From: Bemisia tabaci
Lineage: Eukaryota; Arthropoda; Insecta; Hemiptera; Aleyrodidae
DNA: 64,000 bases
Assembly (NCBI RefSeq): GCF_918797505.1
Contig: NC_092800.1
Span: forward strand, 46,703,022 to 46,767,021
Direction of reading: 5' to 3'
Part shown: piece by piece, positions 30,001-37,510 of the stretch
Position numbering within the stretch: position 1 is the stretch's first letter
How the letters are laid out: every line of letters starts with the position of its first letter
Program-made: the position numbers and the translations under genes
The notes under the pieces: generated by a model
What the model was told of the DNA's origin: nothing
What the model saw: only the letters and a program-made list of their open reading frames with translations
Database searches by the model: none

Positions 30001-32393
30001 TACGATTCTCGATTTTTTAGTAGAAATTGGGCAAAACGAGCCATCATTTCCAGCGTGGATTAAGCTACACGCATTCTAAAAGACTGAACCTGGCAACAAA
30101 GTGGAAATTTACATTTTTCAGTGCAGCGACAAAACTGGTTTATGGTCAGTAATATGTACCAATTTCCAATTCTCGATCTTCAACGATTTTCGATTCGCAT
30201 TCTTTAGAGGAAAATCGGTCATCATTTCCATCGTCGATTAGCAGGGTTGCTACAGAATTTAGAGAATGAAATTCCCTGACACATTTTTGTGAAATTCCCT
30301 GACGATTGAAGATGTAACGGATGGTTGAGAAGGCATAATTAAAAATAGTTTTCGGGGAAATTTTCTTGTTCAAAATCTCAAACCCATTCTAGAAAGCAAA
30401 TGAAGGTGATACAACGAATTTTCCCTAACATTTTGTCATTTCGTCATTTTCCCTGACATTCCCCGGTTTTCCCTGACTTTTTAAAATGCCCTGACATTTC
30501 CCGGTTTTCCCTGACTGTGGCAACGCTGGATTAGGCTACATGCATTCTAAAAGACTAATGAACTTGGGCATATCACCGTCGTTGAATTTAACCTACATTT
30601 TTCTCAATTCCAAATTTATCGTTTTCTAATTTAGATGCTCTCACAACTTCACAAGGTCAATTCCTTTGGTTTTGGGGTATCCCTTGCCTCAATAAATGAT
30701 GCAAAATCAATCCCTCTGCGCTACCGTGCTAACTCAAAGAGCAGTAAACCCATACGATCCCCGTAAGTCCTCTAATTGGAAATTATAATTCCGCTTGTTT
30801 CGAAGAATAGAATACACCACATAAAAGGCAAAATCGAAGCATTTACGCGGCGGATTACTTCGGATTGATTTGCGACTTTTCTATAAGATTCCAAGTATTA
30901 AACATGCTGCATTTGCGTTTTACTGGTTACAAGATGGAAATCCTGCATAACTGCTGGCTGACTGAGCACGACGCGGCAGCAGTGCGGGTGTGTGTGTGTG
31001 ACCCATCTCATTTTATTTTTTCCTACTGAAAGAGCTCTTCTGCCTAGCCTCGTCTAAATTGGAAAACCCCACTCTTTTCCTTTTCAATACTTTTAAATTG
31101 AAAGTATAAAATTTTCACGGACGGAGATATCAGTCTTATCAAATAGCATTTCCTTCAAATAAGACCTGGTAGTTACCACCTACACCGACCATACCTGAAG
31201 ATTCGATCTCATGCAAGGGCGTTGACTTGAATTGCGTTGTAAATTTTTACATGAGTCCTGGTGGGAATTCGTGAAAAAGAAAATTTTGAAGTGAAGAACT
31301 GAAGTTTTTCGATTCAGGGCTTTTCAACTTGAAGTTTGCAAGCGACATTCCTTCTTCTGTCAAATTTTACTTTTAAGGGTCAAAAATTGCTCTCGTCAAA
31401 CCTTGCCCATAAGCGTGCGGGTATCCTTACGACCAGTTTCGCAACCTCAACACCAATATTCAAGTTTTCTCTGTTTAGAAGGTATTTGACCTGGCTCATT
31501 TCTCTCAAATTCACACTATTAAAAATTTTGGAGTGAAAGTCTGTGCCGGAGTCTATACAGCGCCCAAAAACCCCGAGTGATATGTAAGCGAAGCAGAATC
31601 TATTCTCCTCACTGAGTGACTTACACTATTACGGAGCGGAGTCTTCTCTTTTTGCGGAGCGTCATACGCTTTTATGGTGCTAATTTCACTTCGCATTCAT
31701 ATCACTCGGGGTTTTTCGGCGCTATAAAGACTCTGGCACCGAATTTCACTCCTCGATTTTTAAAACTCCGGCATACTGCCGGGCTAAGGAAAAACGCCGT
31801 ATGAACCATCAGGCGTTGCCAGATTTCCTTCTACAAATCACGAATTTTCAGGAAAATCTGTAGATATTTCTCCTCAAATTTTTCACAGGATTTCGTTCGT
31901 AGTTTGATGTAAAAATTCTGGAAATTTTAAGGAAAAATATTCATAACTTTTTTCCCTCAAAAATAAACATTTTATCGAAGGAAATTTGGCAACTCTCGAA
32001 TGTCCATACGGCGTTCTTCCTTAGCACGGCAGCATACCTCCAGGGTGTCTACTAAAGCAGTCTGGCCAAAAATCAGTACTTTCACACTACTTTTTCAGTA
32101 CATTCCCAAGAGATTCAGTACCTCCTCAACAGAAAAATTCAGTACTTTTTCAGTACTCTATTTGATGAGATTCGAAAAATTTGAATTTCTCGCTTAGTGT
32201 GCGACAAAAATGACAAAAAAATGAAATAAATTCCGGGCCTTCTTTCGGAATTTCCGCACTGTTTCAGTACTCCCGGACCGCCCTTAATCAGTACTATTTC
32301 CGGACTTGTAGACACCCTGATCTCTGATAAACGGGGGCTAAAAACTGGACAAACCTCGAAAGCTGAATCTGCGCTAACGGTCTGAACATCCAT
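31..32393 (-). CDS. aralar1: Calcium-binding mitochondrial aspartate/glutamate carrier (aralar1 / citrin, SLC25A12/13 family), 3' end outside window
   Basis: Inner-membrane carrier that exchanges matrix aspartate for cytosolic glutamate plus H+ in the malate-aspartate shuttle, gated by Ca2+ on an N-terminal EF-hand domain. Coding exons (minus strand, listed 5' to 3'): 32355-32393 (tentative), 21667-21732, 19564-19709, 18837-18952, 17368-17507, 16198-16344, 15004-15139, 14016-14109, 10647-10740, 9995-10070, 4333-4451, 3024-3191, 2406-2546, 1721-1915, 663-765, 31-121. All have AG/GT borders, and the phases chain without a stop (623 codons plus 2 nt). Numbered from the 13-residue first exon, residues 79-90 (DTSKDGLISFSE) match the Ca2+-binding EF2 loop of the family. 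The three carrier signatures are PIDLVKTR (360-367), PLEIVKIR (458-465) and PADVIKTR (550-557). Small departures from the family are GFSQV for GGSQV and PEKAT for PEKAI. The C-terminal tail is missing beyond base 31. Identity is certain; only the first exon is in doubt. Confidence 0.95.
933..1050. repeat. T-rich low-complexity tract in an aralar1 intron
   Basis: Nearly pure T with scattered A at 970-1050. Reading it as a Phe-rich protein is meaningless. Confidence 0.8.
2098..2330. mobile_element. Degenerate CAGGGTTGCC-family MITE (interior only)
   Basis: Shares the interior of the copies at 29340-29640 and 30242-30528: GAAATTCCCTGATTTCCC, a CCATTCTGGAAAGCAAATGA block and TTCCCTTGACATT. The inverted termini have decayed. 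Intronic in aralar1. Confidence 0.6.
3595..3715. mobile_element. Foldback MITE, GCAATAAGG family
   Basis: The left arm TTGCAATTAGGAACTACAAT and the right arm ATTGTAAATCCTAATTGCAA are imperfect inverted repeats. The arm carries the GAGCCAGA motif shared with copies at 4523, 8641, 28131 and 39965. Intron of aralar1. Confidence 0.6.
4523..4648. mobile_element. Foldback MITE, GCAATAAGG family
   Basis: Arms CATTTTGCAATTCAGAAC and GTTCCTAATTGCAAAATG, with GGCTC/GAGCC at the inner ends. In the intron that hosts the protease, just past aralar1 exon 4333-4451. Confidence 0.6.
5871..5908 (+). promoter_or_regulatory. TATA-like box and initiator of the nested protease
   Basis: TTTATAAG at 5871-5878 is followed by an arthropod-type initiator TCAGA at 5904-5908, about 30 bases downstream, the normal spacing. 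This would leave a 5' leader of about 140 nt before the ATG at 6045. Confidence 0.5.
6045..9674 (+). CDS. Secreted S1-family serine protease, non-tryptic S1 pocket, nested in an aralar1 intron
   Basis: Extracellular chymotrypsin-fold endopeptidase. Exons 6045-6204, 6612-6787, 7423-7741 and 9397-9674 (phases 1, 0, 1) give 310 residues. Residues 1-15 are a hydrophobic signal peptide. A dibasic site at 25-26 precedes LAGG, the probable activated N-terminus in place of the usual IVGG. The triad is His66 (GAAHC), Asp120 (KNDIGLVKV) and Ser211 (GDSGGP). Cys51 and Cys67 match the canonical His-loop disulfide. The S1-specificity position (chymotrypsin 189), six residues before the catalytic Ser, is Gly205, so trypsin-like Arg/Lys cleavage is not expected. 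The usual SWG strand after the catalytic Ser is absent and the C-terminus carries a Pro/Tyr/Arg-rich tail after DWIKSYV. The exon 3 acceptor is an AAG; using the AG two bases further in would remove one residue. The whole gene lies antisense inside the aralar1 intron 4452-9994. Likely digestive or salivary, by family only. Confidence 0.85.
6310..6450. repeat. Dispersed repeat, unknown class (also at 10350-10480)
   Basis: Shares AAGTTTTA, CATTCAAAATATTTGTCCT and a later GTCAGGAAAAA block with 10350-10480 in the same order. It lies in protease intron 1. No inverted termini are visible. Confidence 0.45.
7779..8611. mobile_element. 833 bp inverted-repeat element in intron 3 of the nested protease
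   Basis: Termini GAGGAGCTTTCCGGAAAAAG and its inverse CTTTTTCCGG-type end at 8580-8611 (CCGGAATGCTCCTC) are flanked by AATT on both sides. AATT may be a 4 bp target duplication or part of the repeat. The motif CCGGAAAAAGGGCACATA also recurs inverted at about 7990-8020 and again at 8567-8584, so the element has a compound, nested structure. It has no coding capacity. Confidence 0.7.
8641..8754. mobile_element. Foldback MITE, GCAATAAGG family, decayed
   Basis: The right arm GAGCCAGAAATTGTAGTTC plus GAATTGCAA matches the family. The left arm (GCAAGAAGGCACTGCAATAT) is diverged. Sits 30 bp after the 7779-8611 element. Confidence 0.5.
9923..9928 (+). terminator. Poly(A) signal AATAAA of the nested protease
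   Basis: A canonical AATAAA about 250 bases after the stop at 9672-9674, followed by TG-rich sequence. The transcript would end near 9945, about 50 bases before the opposing aralar1 exon at 9995-10070, so the nested gene fits wholly inside the intron. Confidence 0.65.
10350..10480. repeat. Dispersed repeat, second copy of 6310-6450
   Basis: Same order of shared blocks as 6310-6450 with moderate divergence. It lies in an aralar1 intron, outside the protease. Confidence 0.45.
11101..11361. mobile_element. ATATCGACGG MITE, copy 1
   Basis: 261 bp with termini ATATCGACGGTG and CACCGTCAATAT. The inner inverted arms include AATCACATAACTC. Nearly colinear with the copy at 28297-28556. A TA target duplication is possible but cannot be separated from the repeat ends. 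Aralar1 intron. Confidence 0.8.
12939..13166. mobile_element. Foldback element, ATGGAYGTATTTCTG family, long-loop copy
   Basis: Arms ATATGGATGTATTTCTGTCA and its inverse TGACAGAAATATGTCCATAT enclose a GC-richer 170 bp loop. The outer 25 bp are shared with 29738-29867 and 24080-24193. Aralar1 intron. Confidence 0.7.
16046..16143 (-). mobile_element. tRNA-derived SINE, decayed copy
   Basis: Matches the SINE at 50320-50468 from GGCAACCGTTATTTGAGACC through a degenerate box B (GGTTTGATTCC on the minus strand) to the GGGAGGC end. Lies in an aralar1 intron, about 55 bp beyond exon 16198-16344. Confidence 0.65.
17716..17988. mobile_element. Large foldback MITE with arms of about 95 bp
   Basis: Left arm 17716-17812 and right arm 17890-17988 are inverted and nearly identical through GAAATTTAGTGTTTGTC, GGCGGACATAGATG and CTATGTCTTATCGCTGC. 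The loop is about 75 bp. No clear target duplication. It lies 200 bp upstream of aralar1 exon 17368-17507 and would form a long hairpin in the pre-mRNA. Confidence 0.8.
21363..21515. mobile_element. CAGGGTGTCTA-family MITE, short copy
   Basis: Termini CAGGGTGTCTAGC and GCTAGACACCTTG. The interior is built of TTCCCTGA-type repeats. Sits 150 bp from aralar1 exon 21667-21732. Confidence 0.7.
21848..22103. mobile_element. CTGCCGTGCTAAGGA MITE, copy 1 (TSD TATT)
   Basis: Inverted termini CTGCCGTGCTAAGGAAGAAC and CTTAGCACGACAG, with TATT at 21844-21847 and 22104-22107. Confidence 0.85.
22275..22964. mobile_element. hAT-type non-autonomous element, copy 1 (TSD GAGCACAT)
   Basis: Termini CAGGGCCGGATTAAG and GTGAATCCACCCCTG are flanked by a perfect 8 bp duplication GAGCACAT (22267-22274, 22965-22972). 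The 8 bp duplication is the hAT hallmark. The interior has two tandem units of about 80 bp carrying CGACGTGAAACGC and GCGCCTACAAGACTG. Inverted relative to the copy at 34717-35598. No transposase. Confidence 0.9.
23325..23597. mobile_element. GTAACGCT-rich MITE
   Basis: Ends AGGAGTCGTTCATAAAG and its inverse-type TTTGCAAACAACCCT each lead into a GCGTAACGCT/AGCGTTACG motif, which recurs twice more inside. GC-rich relative to the surroundings. Target duplication not resolved. Aralar1 intron 1. Confidence 0.5.
23634..23664. repeat. (CT)n microsatellite
   Basis: CTCTCTCTCTCTC followed by CCTCCCC tracts. Confidence 0.8.
24080..24193. mobile_element. Foldback element, ATGGAYGTATTTCTG family
   Basis: ACTTCTGCCAAACGGATCCG and its inverse CCGTTTGGCAGAAAT enclose a palindromic core (GACATGAGCCCTGAC / GGCTCACGTC) shared with 29738-29867. 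Confidence 0.7.
26098..26627. mobile_element. AGGGTGATYCAAAA element, about 530 bp
   Basis: Termini AGGGTGATCCAAAAGTCTG and CAGAGTTTTGAATCACCCT are inverted repeats (17 of 19). TA adjoins the right end and TAG the left, compatible with a TA-type target. No coding capacity. Aralar1 intron 1. Confidence 0.6.
28131..28264. mobile_element. Foldback MITE, GCAATAAGG family
   Basis: Arms TTTTACAATAAGGAACCA and TGGTTCCCTATTGCAAAA with TTCTGGCC / AGCCAGAG inner motifs. Directly followed by the ATATCGACGG element at 28297. Confidence 0.7.
28297..28556. mobile_element. ATATCGACGG MITE, copy 2
   Basis: 260 bp with exact termini ATATCGACGG and CCGTCGATAT. Colinear with 11101-11361 at high identity and nearly the same length, implying a recent family. 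Confidence 0.85.
29340..29640. mobile_element. CAGGGTTGCC-family MITE, full copy
   Basis: Termini CAGGGTTGCCACAG and CTGTGGCAACCCTG are perfect 14 bp inverted repeats. The right end holds four TTCCCTGACATTT-type repeats. TTAGA occurs on both sides but one or two bases off the ends, so the duplication is uncertain. Confidence 0.8.
29738..29867. mobile_element. Foldback element, ATGGAYGTATTTCTG family, compact copy
   Basis: 130 bp, almost wholly self-complementary: ATATGGATGTATTTCTATCA pairs with the end TACGTCCATAT, and GACATGAGCCCT pairs with AGGGCTCACATC. Confidence 0.75.
29930..30560. repeat. Tandem duplication of about 165 bp; second copy interrupted by a MITE
   Basis: Unit 1, about 29930-30090, and unit 2, about 30107-30241 plus 30529-30560, share TTTTTCAGTGC..CGACAAA, ATCATTTCCA.CGT and GCATTCTAAAAGACT. 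Unit 2 is split by the MITE at 30242-30528; unit 1 preserves the uninterrupted GTGGATTAAGCTACA site. Confidence 0.75.
30242..30528. mobile_element. CAGGGTTGCC-family MITE with TSD GATTAG
   Basis: Termini CAGGGTTGCTACAG and CTGTGGCAACGCTG are flanked by GATTAG at 30236-30241 and 30529-30534. The paralogous unit at 29930-30090 lacks the insertion, so the borders are well supported. Confidence 0.85.
31519..31765. mobile_element. Foldback element with arms of about 75 bp
   Basis: The left arm (TTAAAAATTTTGGAGTGAA..CCCCGAGTGATATG) and right arm (CATATCACTCGGGGTTTTT..TTCACTCCTCGATTTTTAA) are inverted. Abuts the MITE at 31776, making a cluster next to candidate aralar1 exon 1. Confidence 0.75.
31776..32032. 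mobile_element. CTGCCGTGCTAAGGA MITE, copy 2 (TSD CATA)
   Basis: Termini CTGCCGGGCTAAGG and CCTTAGCACGGCAG with CATA at 31772-31775 and 32033-32036. Confidence 0.9.
32041..32319. mobile_element. CAGGGTGTCTA-family MITE
   Basis: Termini CAGGGTGTCTAC and GTAGACACCCTG are perfect inverted repeats. The interior has repeated TTCAGTACTTTTTCAGTAC. It ends 36 bp before candidate aralar1 exon 1, on the intron side. Confidence 0.8.
32355..32393 (-). CDS. aralar1: Candidate first coding exon of aralar1 ([13 protein letters not shown])
   Basis: An ATG at 32393 opens 13 codons that end at a GTTTGT donor in phase 0, which is what the 66 bp exon at 21667-21732 needs. An in-frame TAA lies upstream at 32427-32429 with no intervening ATG. 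A CpG-rich block lies 250-650 bp upstream, as expected for a promoter. Family N-termini before the first EF-hand are short and poorly conserved, so homology cannot prove this exon. The competing start exon is at 46986-47041. Confidence 0.45.
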
Positions 32394-32639
32394 CGCACAA
32401 TTTTCACACACAGTCACACTAAAAACTTAACCACGAATATTCAAAAAAAAAGAAAGAAGAAAACGAGGCGCACGCGGCTACATGACTAGAACGGAAGCAC
32501 CGAGGAAACGGTTTCGAGAAACGTGGCGGATATGAAACTCAAACCCGAACTATACCATAACTAATGCCACCAAGCACAGATGAATTTTTAAAAAAAGCCT
32601 GTAGGTATAAATATACTTTGCTTATGATAGTATAAAGAG

Positions 32640-33060
32640 GAATTTGAGTGAAATTTCAAGAATAAGCGAGAGAAAAATTCGCGGGCGAGCGACGGGTCTG
32701 GACTGAGAAATTTTAGCGGGACGCCGAGTCGGATTGACCGATGATGATGCGCGGTGATAAGCGGTGCTCGTCATCGAGGCGACCAATTAAAAAACCGCTC
32801 GAGCCGCGCGAGCTGAAAATAGCTGATAATCAACGGACGCGAATGTGATACACCGCGCGCGCGGAGCCCTTTTCGCGCGCTGTTTGCTGTTTCCCGGAGC
32901 CGCCGCAGAGGGTGCTTGTTTCTTCCCGGACGCCGCGCCGCGATGCGTGGAGCGCCACCTCCTGCCGCAGCTAGCGCCCCTCGTCTCGTTTCCTGATTCA
33001 TGTCGCTTGTAGCTTCTCACTCCCGTGACGGAGACAAACAGCCTTTCCAGTCGTTAATTT
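32640..33060 (-). promoter_or_regulatory. CpG-rich promoter-like block upstream of candidate aralar1 exon 1
   Basis: This is one of the few GC- and CpG-rich stretches in the window, with runs such as CGCGCGCGCGGAG near 32853. It sits 250-650 bp upstream of the ATG at 32393, in otherwise AT-rich DNA. No TATA box is evident. Promoter function is inferred from composition and position only. Confidence 0.4.
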
Positions 33061-33093
33061 ATCAAGAGTTTAGGACATTCTCCAGATCTGTTA

Positions 33094-33455
33094 TGAGGGT
33101 GTCTACCAGTTTAAAAAAAAAAAACCGAATTTGGGGACATTTAGGGGTGTATTTTCAACAAGGTGTCTAATTTTTTTCATTTTGGAAAATCCTGATTTAT
33201 CCTGATTTTTGACTGCTAAATCCTGTTTCCATAATTTTTCCAAATCCTGATCAAATCCTTATATTTCGCGGAGAAAAATTCATATCATATGAATAGCTCG
33301 ATAAACAAATTCGATCGGACGGCCGACTTTTCTCAAATACTGATTTTATGACCGATATTTCCTCAAATCCTGATGAAATCTGGATTAAATCCTGATTGAC
33401 CTCGAATCCTGATAGAATCGGGAAAATTGGGAAAATCCTGATGCTTGACACCCTG
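33094..33455. mobile_element. CAGGGTGTCTA-family MITE, AAATCCTGAT-rich copy
   Basis: Ends GAGGGTGTCTACC and GCTTGACACCCTG. The interior repeats AAATCCTGAT about ten times. Same terminal motif as 32041-32319 but a different internal repeat. In the region upstream of candidate exon 1. Confidence 0.65.
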
Positions 33456-33745
33456 AAATTATTTGAACCGCGTTAACAGAAAGGAACCAAGCCACATCAG
33501 CTATTGCCAAGTTTAACTGGGCAATTTAATTTTTTGCATGAAAACGGTTGTGCGCATTAATGTGCAAATTTCAAGGAATTATCTGCATAGTACGAAGTAA
33601 ATGCCGGACTATTTTCGAAGGATTCCGCACAAAGGTTCTCTTGTAAAAATTGAAATTGCCTCGTTGGCGATAGCTAATGTAGCTCGGTTCTTTTCTGCTA
33701 AGCGCGGTTGATTTATGATAGTAGGAAGTAAACCGATCGGTTATT

Positions 33746-33872
33746 TCGTCGCCCTCCTGACATAAGGGCGTAACTAAACTCTGCGATGAACCCTGACATC
33801 CATACAACTCAATGCTTTTCCGGGATCATCTCAAAGTGTAGTTACGCCCTTATGTCAGCCAAGCGACGAGTT
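33746..33872. mobile_element. Foldback MITE, GACATAAGGGCGTA family
   Basis: CTGACATAAGGGCGTAACTA and its exact inverse end at 33837-33860 (TAGTTACGCCCTTATGTCAG), with outer TCGTCGC/GCGACGA. A half copy (CTGACGTGAGGGCGTATC) lies near 37188. Confidence 0.75.
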
Positions 33873-33959
33873 AACCCACCTCATTTTCACACTACCGGTC
33901 GCGTGGTCGAGAAGTGTTTGCAGCGGGACACCAGGATTACCGGGAAGCGTTTTTCGTCG

Positions 33960-34150
33960 ACATCTCGACATCCCATTTTTCGAACCACTTTGAGAAAAAT
34001 CTTGCGAAAAGAAAAAATTTCAAAAATATCGATCATCCCATTCTCAAACCACTTTGAGGAAAATCTCACGAAAATTTCAAAAGAAAAATTTAAAAATTCA
34101 AAAAATCTCGATCATCCCATTTTCAAACCCCTTCGAGAGGAATTTCACAA
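33960..34150. repeat. Minisatellite, about 2.5 units of 66-78 bp
   Basis: CATCCCATTTTTCGAACCAC, CATCCCATTCTCAAACCAC and CATCCCATTTTCAAACCCC start successive units, each followed by TTTGAG/TTCGAG, AAAATC and a run of A-rich sequence. Confidence 0.7.
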
Positions 34151-34716
34151 AAACGTTGTCTCCGTGGGCCTGGGTCTGTTTTTCGGTGGGTGCACAGTTA
34201 TAATTGGATTTTGCGGAGAGCTCTGTGGAAGGATGAAGCGGGAGTTAATACCCTGAGCATCCTTTCTGCAAGTTAATCGGACGGCAAGGTTGCGCTCTCG
34301 CTGGCCGGTGGCCGTGAGGAGTGATTCGCTACGCTGACGAGAAGTCCGGAGCCTAATATTGAAACCGAAAAACAGTGGAAAGTGGACCGGGACCGAGACC
34401 CATTCTCGGGACCTCATTGGCTCATTGTCACACGCGCCACGACGCGACGGTGACGGTGTCCAGAAACGATCGTAGTCCATCTCCCCTTGAACTTGCCCCA
34501 ATTTTTAGCCTCTCCGGTCTCGTGCCGTACATCGCCCACTGCTGCCATTTCCCGAAATTAATTCTGATATTCGGAGCTTTTCAAATAATCGGAAATTTTC
34601 CCGGAATCTTCGGAATCCCCGGAATTTTAAGCTATTCTCGGAATTTCCTCGAAATTTGCGGTTTTTCGCCAGTTTGACCGTTTCTTTGATCAAATTTGAC
34701 GATCTTCGGCACTAAC

Positions 34717-35598
34717 CAGGGCCGGATTTTCCTACTTGCCGTCCATGGGCCGCCTGTATTTTGCCGTCCCCTTCTCATCCGTTTTGAAACATCTATAAAA
34801 ACAATCAAGTGAACGTACCAGCGAGGGAGGGGTGCATAAGACGCGTTTACTCGCGTTGAACACATTTTTTGGGAAAGCCCTGTCAACACTACTAGCAAAA
34901 GGTCACGGAACTTTGCGCGAAAGTCAAGTTTCGTAAACCTATCGCTAATGGGCAAGGCCTCCCATTCATAAGAAATGAACGAAAAAATTATGAGAGAACA
35001 AACACAAAATTTGGTTTAATGATTTTAACTTCCGCCGCCGCGCCGCGCCGACCGCACCGTGTTTGGCGCAATGCGTGAGGTACTCACGCAGTCTTGTAGG
35101 CGCTATGCGTTTCACGCTGACCGCACAGTGTTTGCCGCAATGCGTGAAGTATTCATGCATTCTTGTAGGCGCTATCCGTTTCACGCTGACCACAATAACC
35201 GCACTGTGTTTGATGCAATGCGTGAAGTATTCGTGCAGTCTTGTAGGCGCTAATATGTGTTACATGCCGATTGCCGCGCCGAGGGCTTCTCCTTTTCATC
35301 TCAAGTCCTCGTCATCATTTCTCCCTGAGTCCCGTTCCAGGCCAAATTGTGTGTTCGGTTTCTCTCTCAACTCGACTAATTAAAGGTGCTTTCTCTTGTA
35401 TCACTGAAAGAAGACAAAATTAGAAATTACTATACTCTCAGGAAATGAGAGATTTTGTAGCCTTTTCTCGTTTGTAATTTTTTTTTCTAAATCCGATTTT
35501 TATTACACCTGCATTTAAAAAAATTGCAAAATTTGCCGCCCCCTGGATTTGCCGTCATGGGCCGCGGCCCATGTGGCCACCCCCTTAATCCGGCCCTG
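34717..35598. mobile_element. hAT-type non-autonomous element, copy 2 (TSD GCACTAAC)
   Basis: Termini CAGGGCCGGATT and AATCCGGCCCTG with the perfect 8 bp duplication GCACTAAC (34709-34716, 35599-35606). Same family as 22275-22964 in opposite orientation, with about three internal units of about 80 bp (GCGCTATGCGTTTCACGC) versus two. It is inserted in a CGGAATTTTCC-rich repeat tract that continues on both sides. Confidence 0.9.
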
Positions 35599-35606
35599 GC
35601 ACTAAC

Positions 35607-36849
35607 AATAAATCCGGGCGTGATTCGGAATTTTCCCCGGAATTTTTCTCGGAACTTTGGCAAATCGGAATATGTTTCTGGAAATTGGAATGATTTCGGT
35701 ACCTTTTGATAAAATAAAATGGCAGCACTGTCGCGTCCAAAACCCTACGACTCACACTGGACCAAGTCAATAGGAGAGCTTGGACAAATTTTGGAAACTT
35801 TAAGAGACTATATCGCCGTTCATACAAGACTTTGAGGCTCCAAGAGTGGTTTGAAATTTGAAATGTGACGGAATAAACATCAAAATTTGCAGTTTTAATC
35901 GAAAATTTCATGTCCGACCTCTCTGACTGACTCGTTCCACTGTGCGACTATACCAGTGTCTTTTAATGTCCCTCGAGATTCTTTTGGAATGATGTAGATT
36001 TTTCACAGCTCTGGAAAGGTGAGGAGAAACATTAACACAGTTTCTTTTCTGAAGCCGAGTCAGCGTGGAACACGTTTAAAACTTTCACGATCCCGTAGCG
36101 GAAAGAGAAGAAATGCCCTAGACAAGGTACGAATTTAAGCGATCTGATACATGTTTCTTGACCAGAATTTCACGTAGAAAACGATTCACACAACGAAAAT
36201 TACTGAAACCAACTCCTAACGAAGATATTATCGTTTTTATTTCACATTGGTTACGAGGAATTTGAACTGCCCGCTCACAAGAAACTCAAAGCTCTACGTG
36301 AGTCAAATCGCGCACTACAACGGTTTCAGCAAGCTTCTCAATATTCCCGGTTTTCGTTTTCAACACAGATTCCTCGATTCCCGCGAAAAAGTATTCGTTC
36401 CCCGATAATTTCGGGGTTTTCTGTCTAGTTTCCGGCCACCGCGCTCTAGAACTTTAAAAGACGCCACAAATCCCGAAAAAGTAATAGCAATACAGAGGAC
36501 CTAAAACATCGATCAAAAAGAAGTTAGCATTGTCTTGCAAGTGTGTAGAATGGGCGTATGATGATGCAATCATTTCTGGTCGATGAAAAAGACTTCGGGT
36601 CAAATGTGGTCTTACACGTGTGTTTGTTTTTTGTCACACGGGTAAACATCCACACCACCCCATCGTCGGGACGAATATTATATCTTGATATCACACCATG
36701 AGGCGCGACTGATATCAACGGGTACACAATACGAGAGCACGTGCCTCCAGATAGGTTAAGTGACTCGGACATTCTAGCTCATCGTTTGCTTTTTCGAGGA
36801 AGAGACAATTTATGACGAACTAACGATAGAAACGAAATTCAACTGGATA
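35607..36849. other. Intergenic, no gene recognised
   Basis: Continues the CGGAATT-rich tract to about 35700, then unique-looking sequence. A minus-strand open frame at 36524-36772 has no recognisable domain. Confidence 0.4.
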
Positions 36850-37102
36850 CTGCCGTGCTAAGGAGGAACGCCGCATGAGCCTTCAGACGTTGCCAAATTT
36901 CCTTCGATAAAAACAGAATTTACTGGGAAAATTGTGAATATTTTTTCCCGAAAATTTCAGAAAATTTTGCACGCAATTTTATCTGAAATATGTGAAAATT
37001 CTGGAGAGAAATATGCGTGAATTTCGTAAAAAATACATGTTTTATCAGGGGAAATTGGACAACTCTCGAATTTTCATACGGCGTTCTTCCGTGGCACGGC
37101 AG
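36850..37102. mobile_element. CTGCCGTGCTAAGGA MITE, copy 3
   Basis: Termini CTGCCGTGCTAAGGAGGAAC and CCGTGGCACGGCAG; flanks GATA and AATA (a target duplication with one change). A fragment of the same family (GATGAGCCTTCAGACGTTGC) follows at about 37216. Confidence 0.8.
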
Positions 37103-37359
37103 AATAATTGTAACCGGAGTGAACAGGTTCGAAGAACGGTCGCTTTGCAGTTTGCAGGGACGTCTAAATTTCGTCGTCGCTCCTCTGACGTGAGGGCGTA
37201 TCCCAATTTCCGCGTGATGAGCCTTCAGACGTTGCCATATTTCCTTCAATAAAAAACTAATTCCCAGCGAAAAGAATTAAAATTCTTCATCCAATTTTGT
37301 TGCCGAGATTGTTGTGGTGCGTGATGTGATTGAGGTAAAAATGTTAAGGGAATTGGCTT

Positions 37360-37510
37360 ACGTTACTCGAAACTTCCTCGACTCGAGATTTCCTCAACTC
37401 GAGGAACCTCCAAAACGGCCTCGACTCGAAACTCACTCGACTCCAGAAAAAACTCCTCGACTCGAAAATCTACTCAACTCGAAAATCTCCTCGACTCGAA
37501 ACTCCGTCGT
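37360..37510. repeat. CTCGACTCGAAA minisatellite, left arm of a 4 kb inverted pair
   Basis: Imperfect repeats of CCTCGACTCGAAA. Bases 37362-37394 are the exact inverse of 41358-41390 (33 bp). Confidence 0.8.

Noticed and set aside
33110..33440. CRISPR-like regular repeats (AAATCCTGAT)
   Set aside because: Spacing irregular, eukaryotic context, inside a MITE with inverted ends.
33786..34256. 156-codon plus-strand frame with repeated HPIF motifs
   Set aside because: Reads through a foldback MITE and a 66-78 bp minisatellite.
36524..36772. Minus-strand frame MSESLNLSGGTCSR..
   Set aside because: Open for 82 codons in a region with fair GC, but no homology, no clear donor and not needed by either neighbour.
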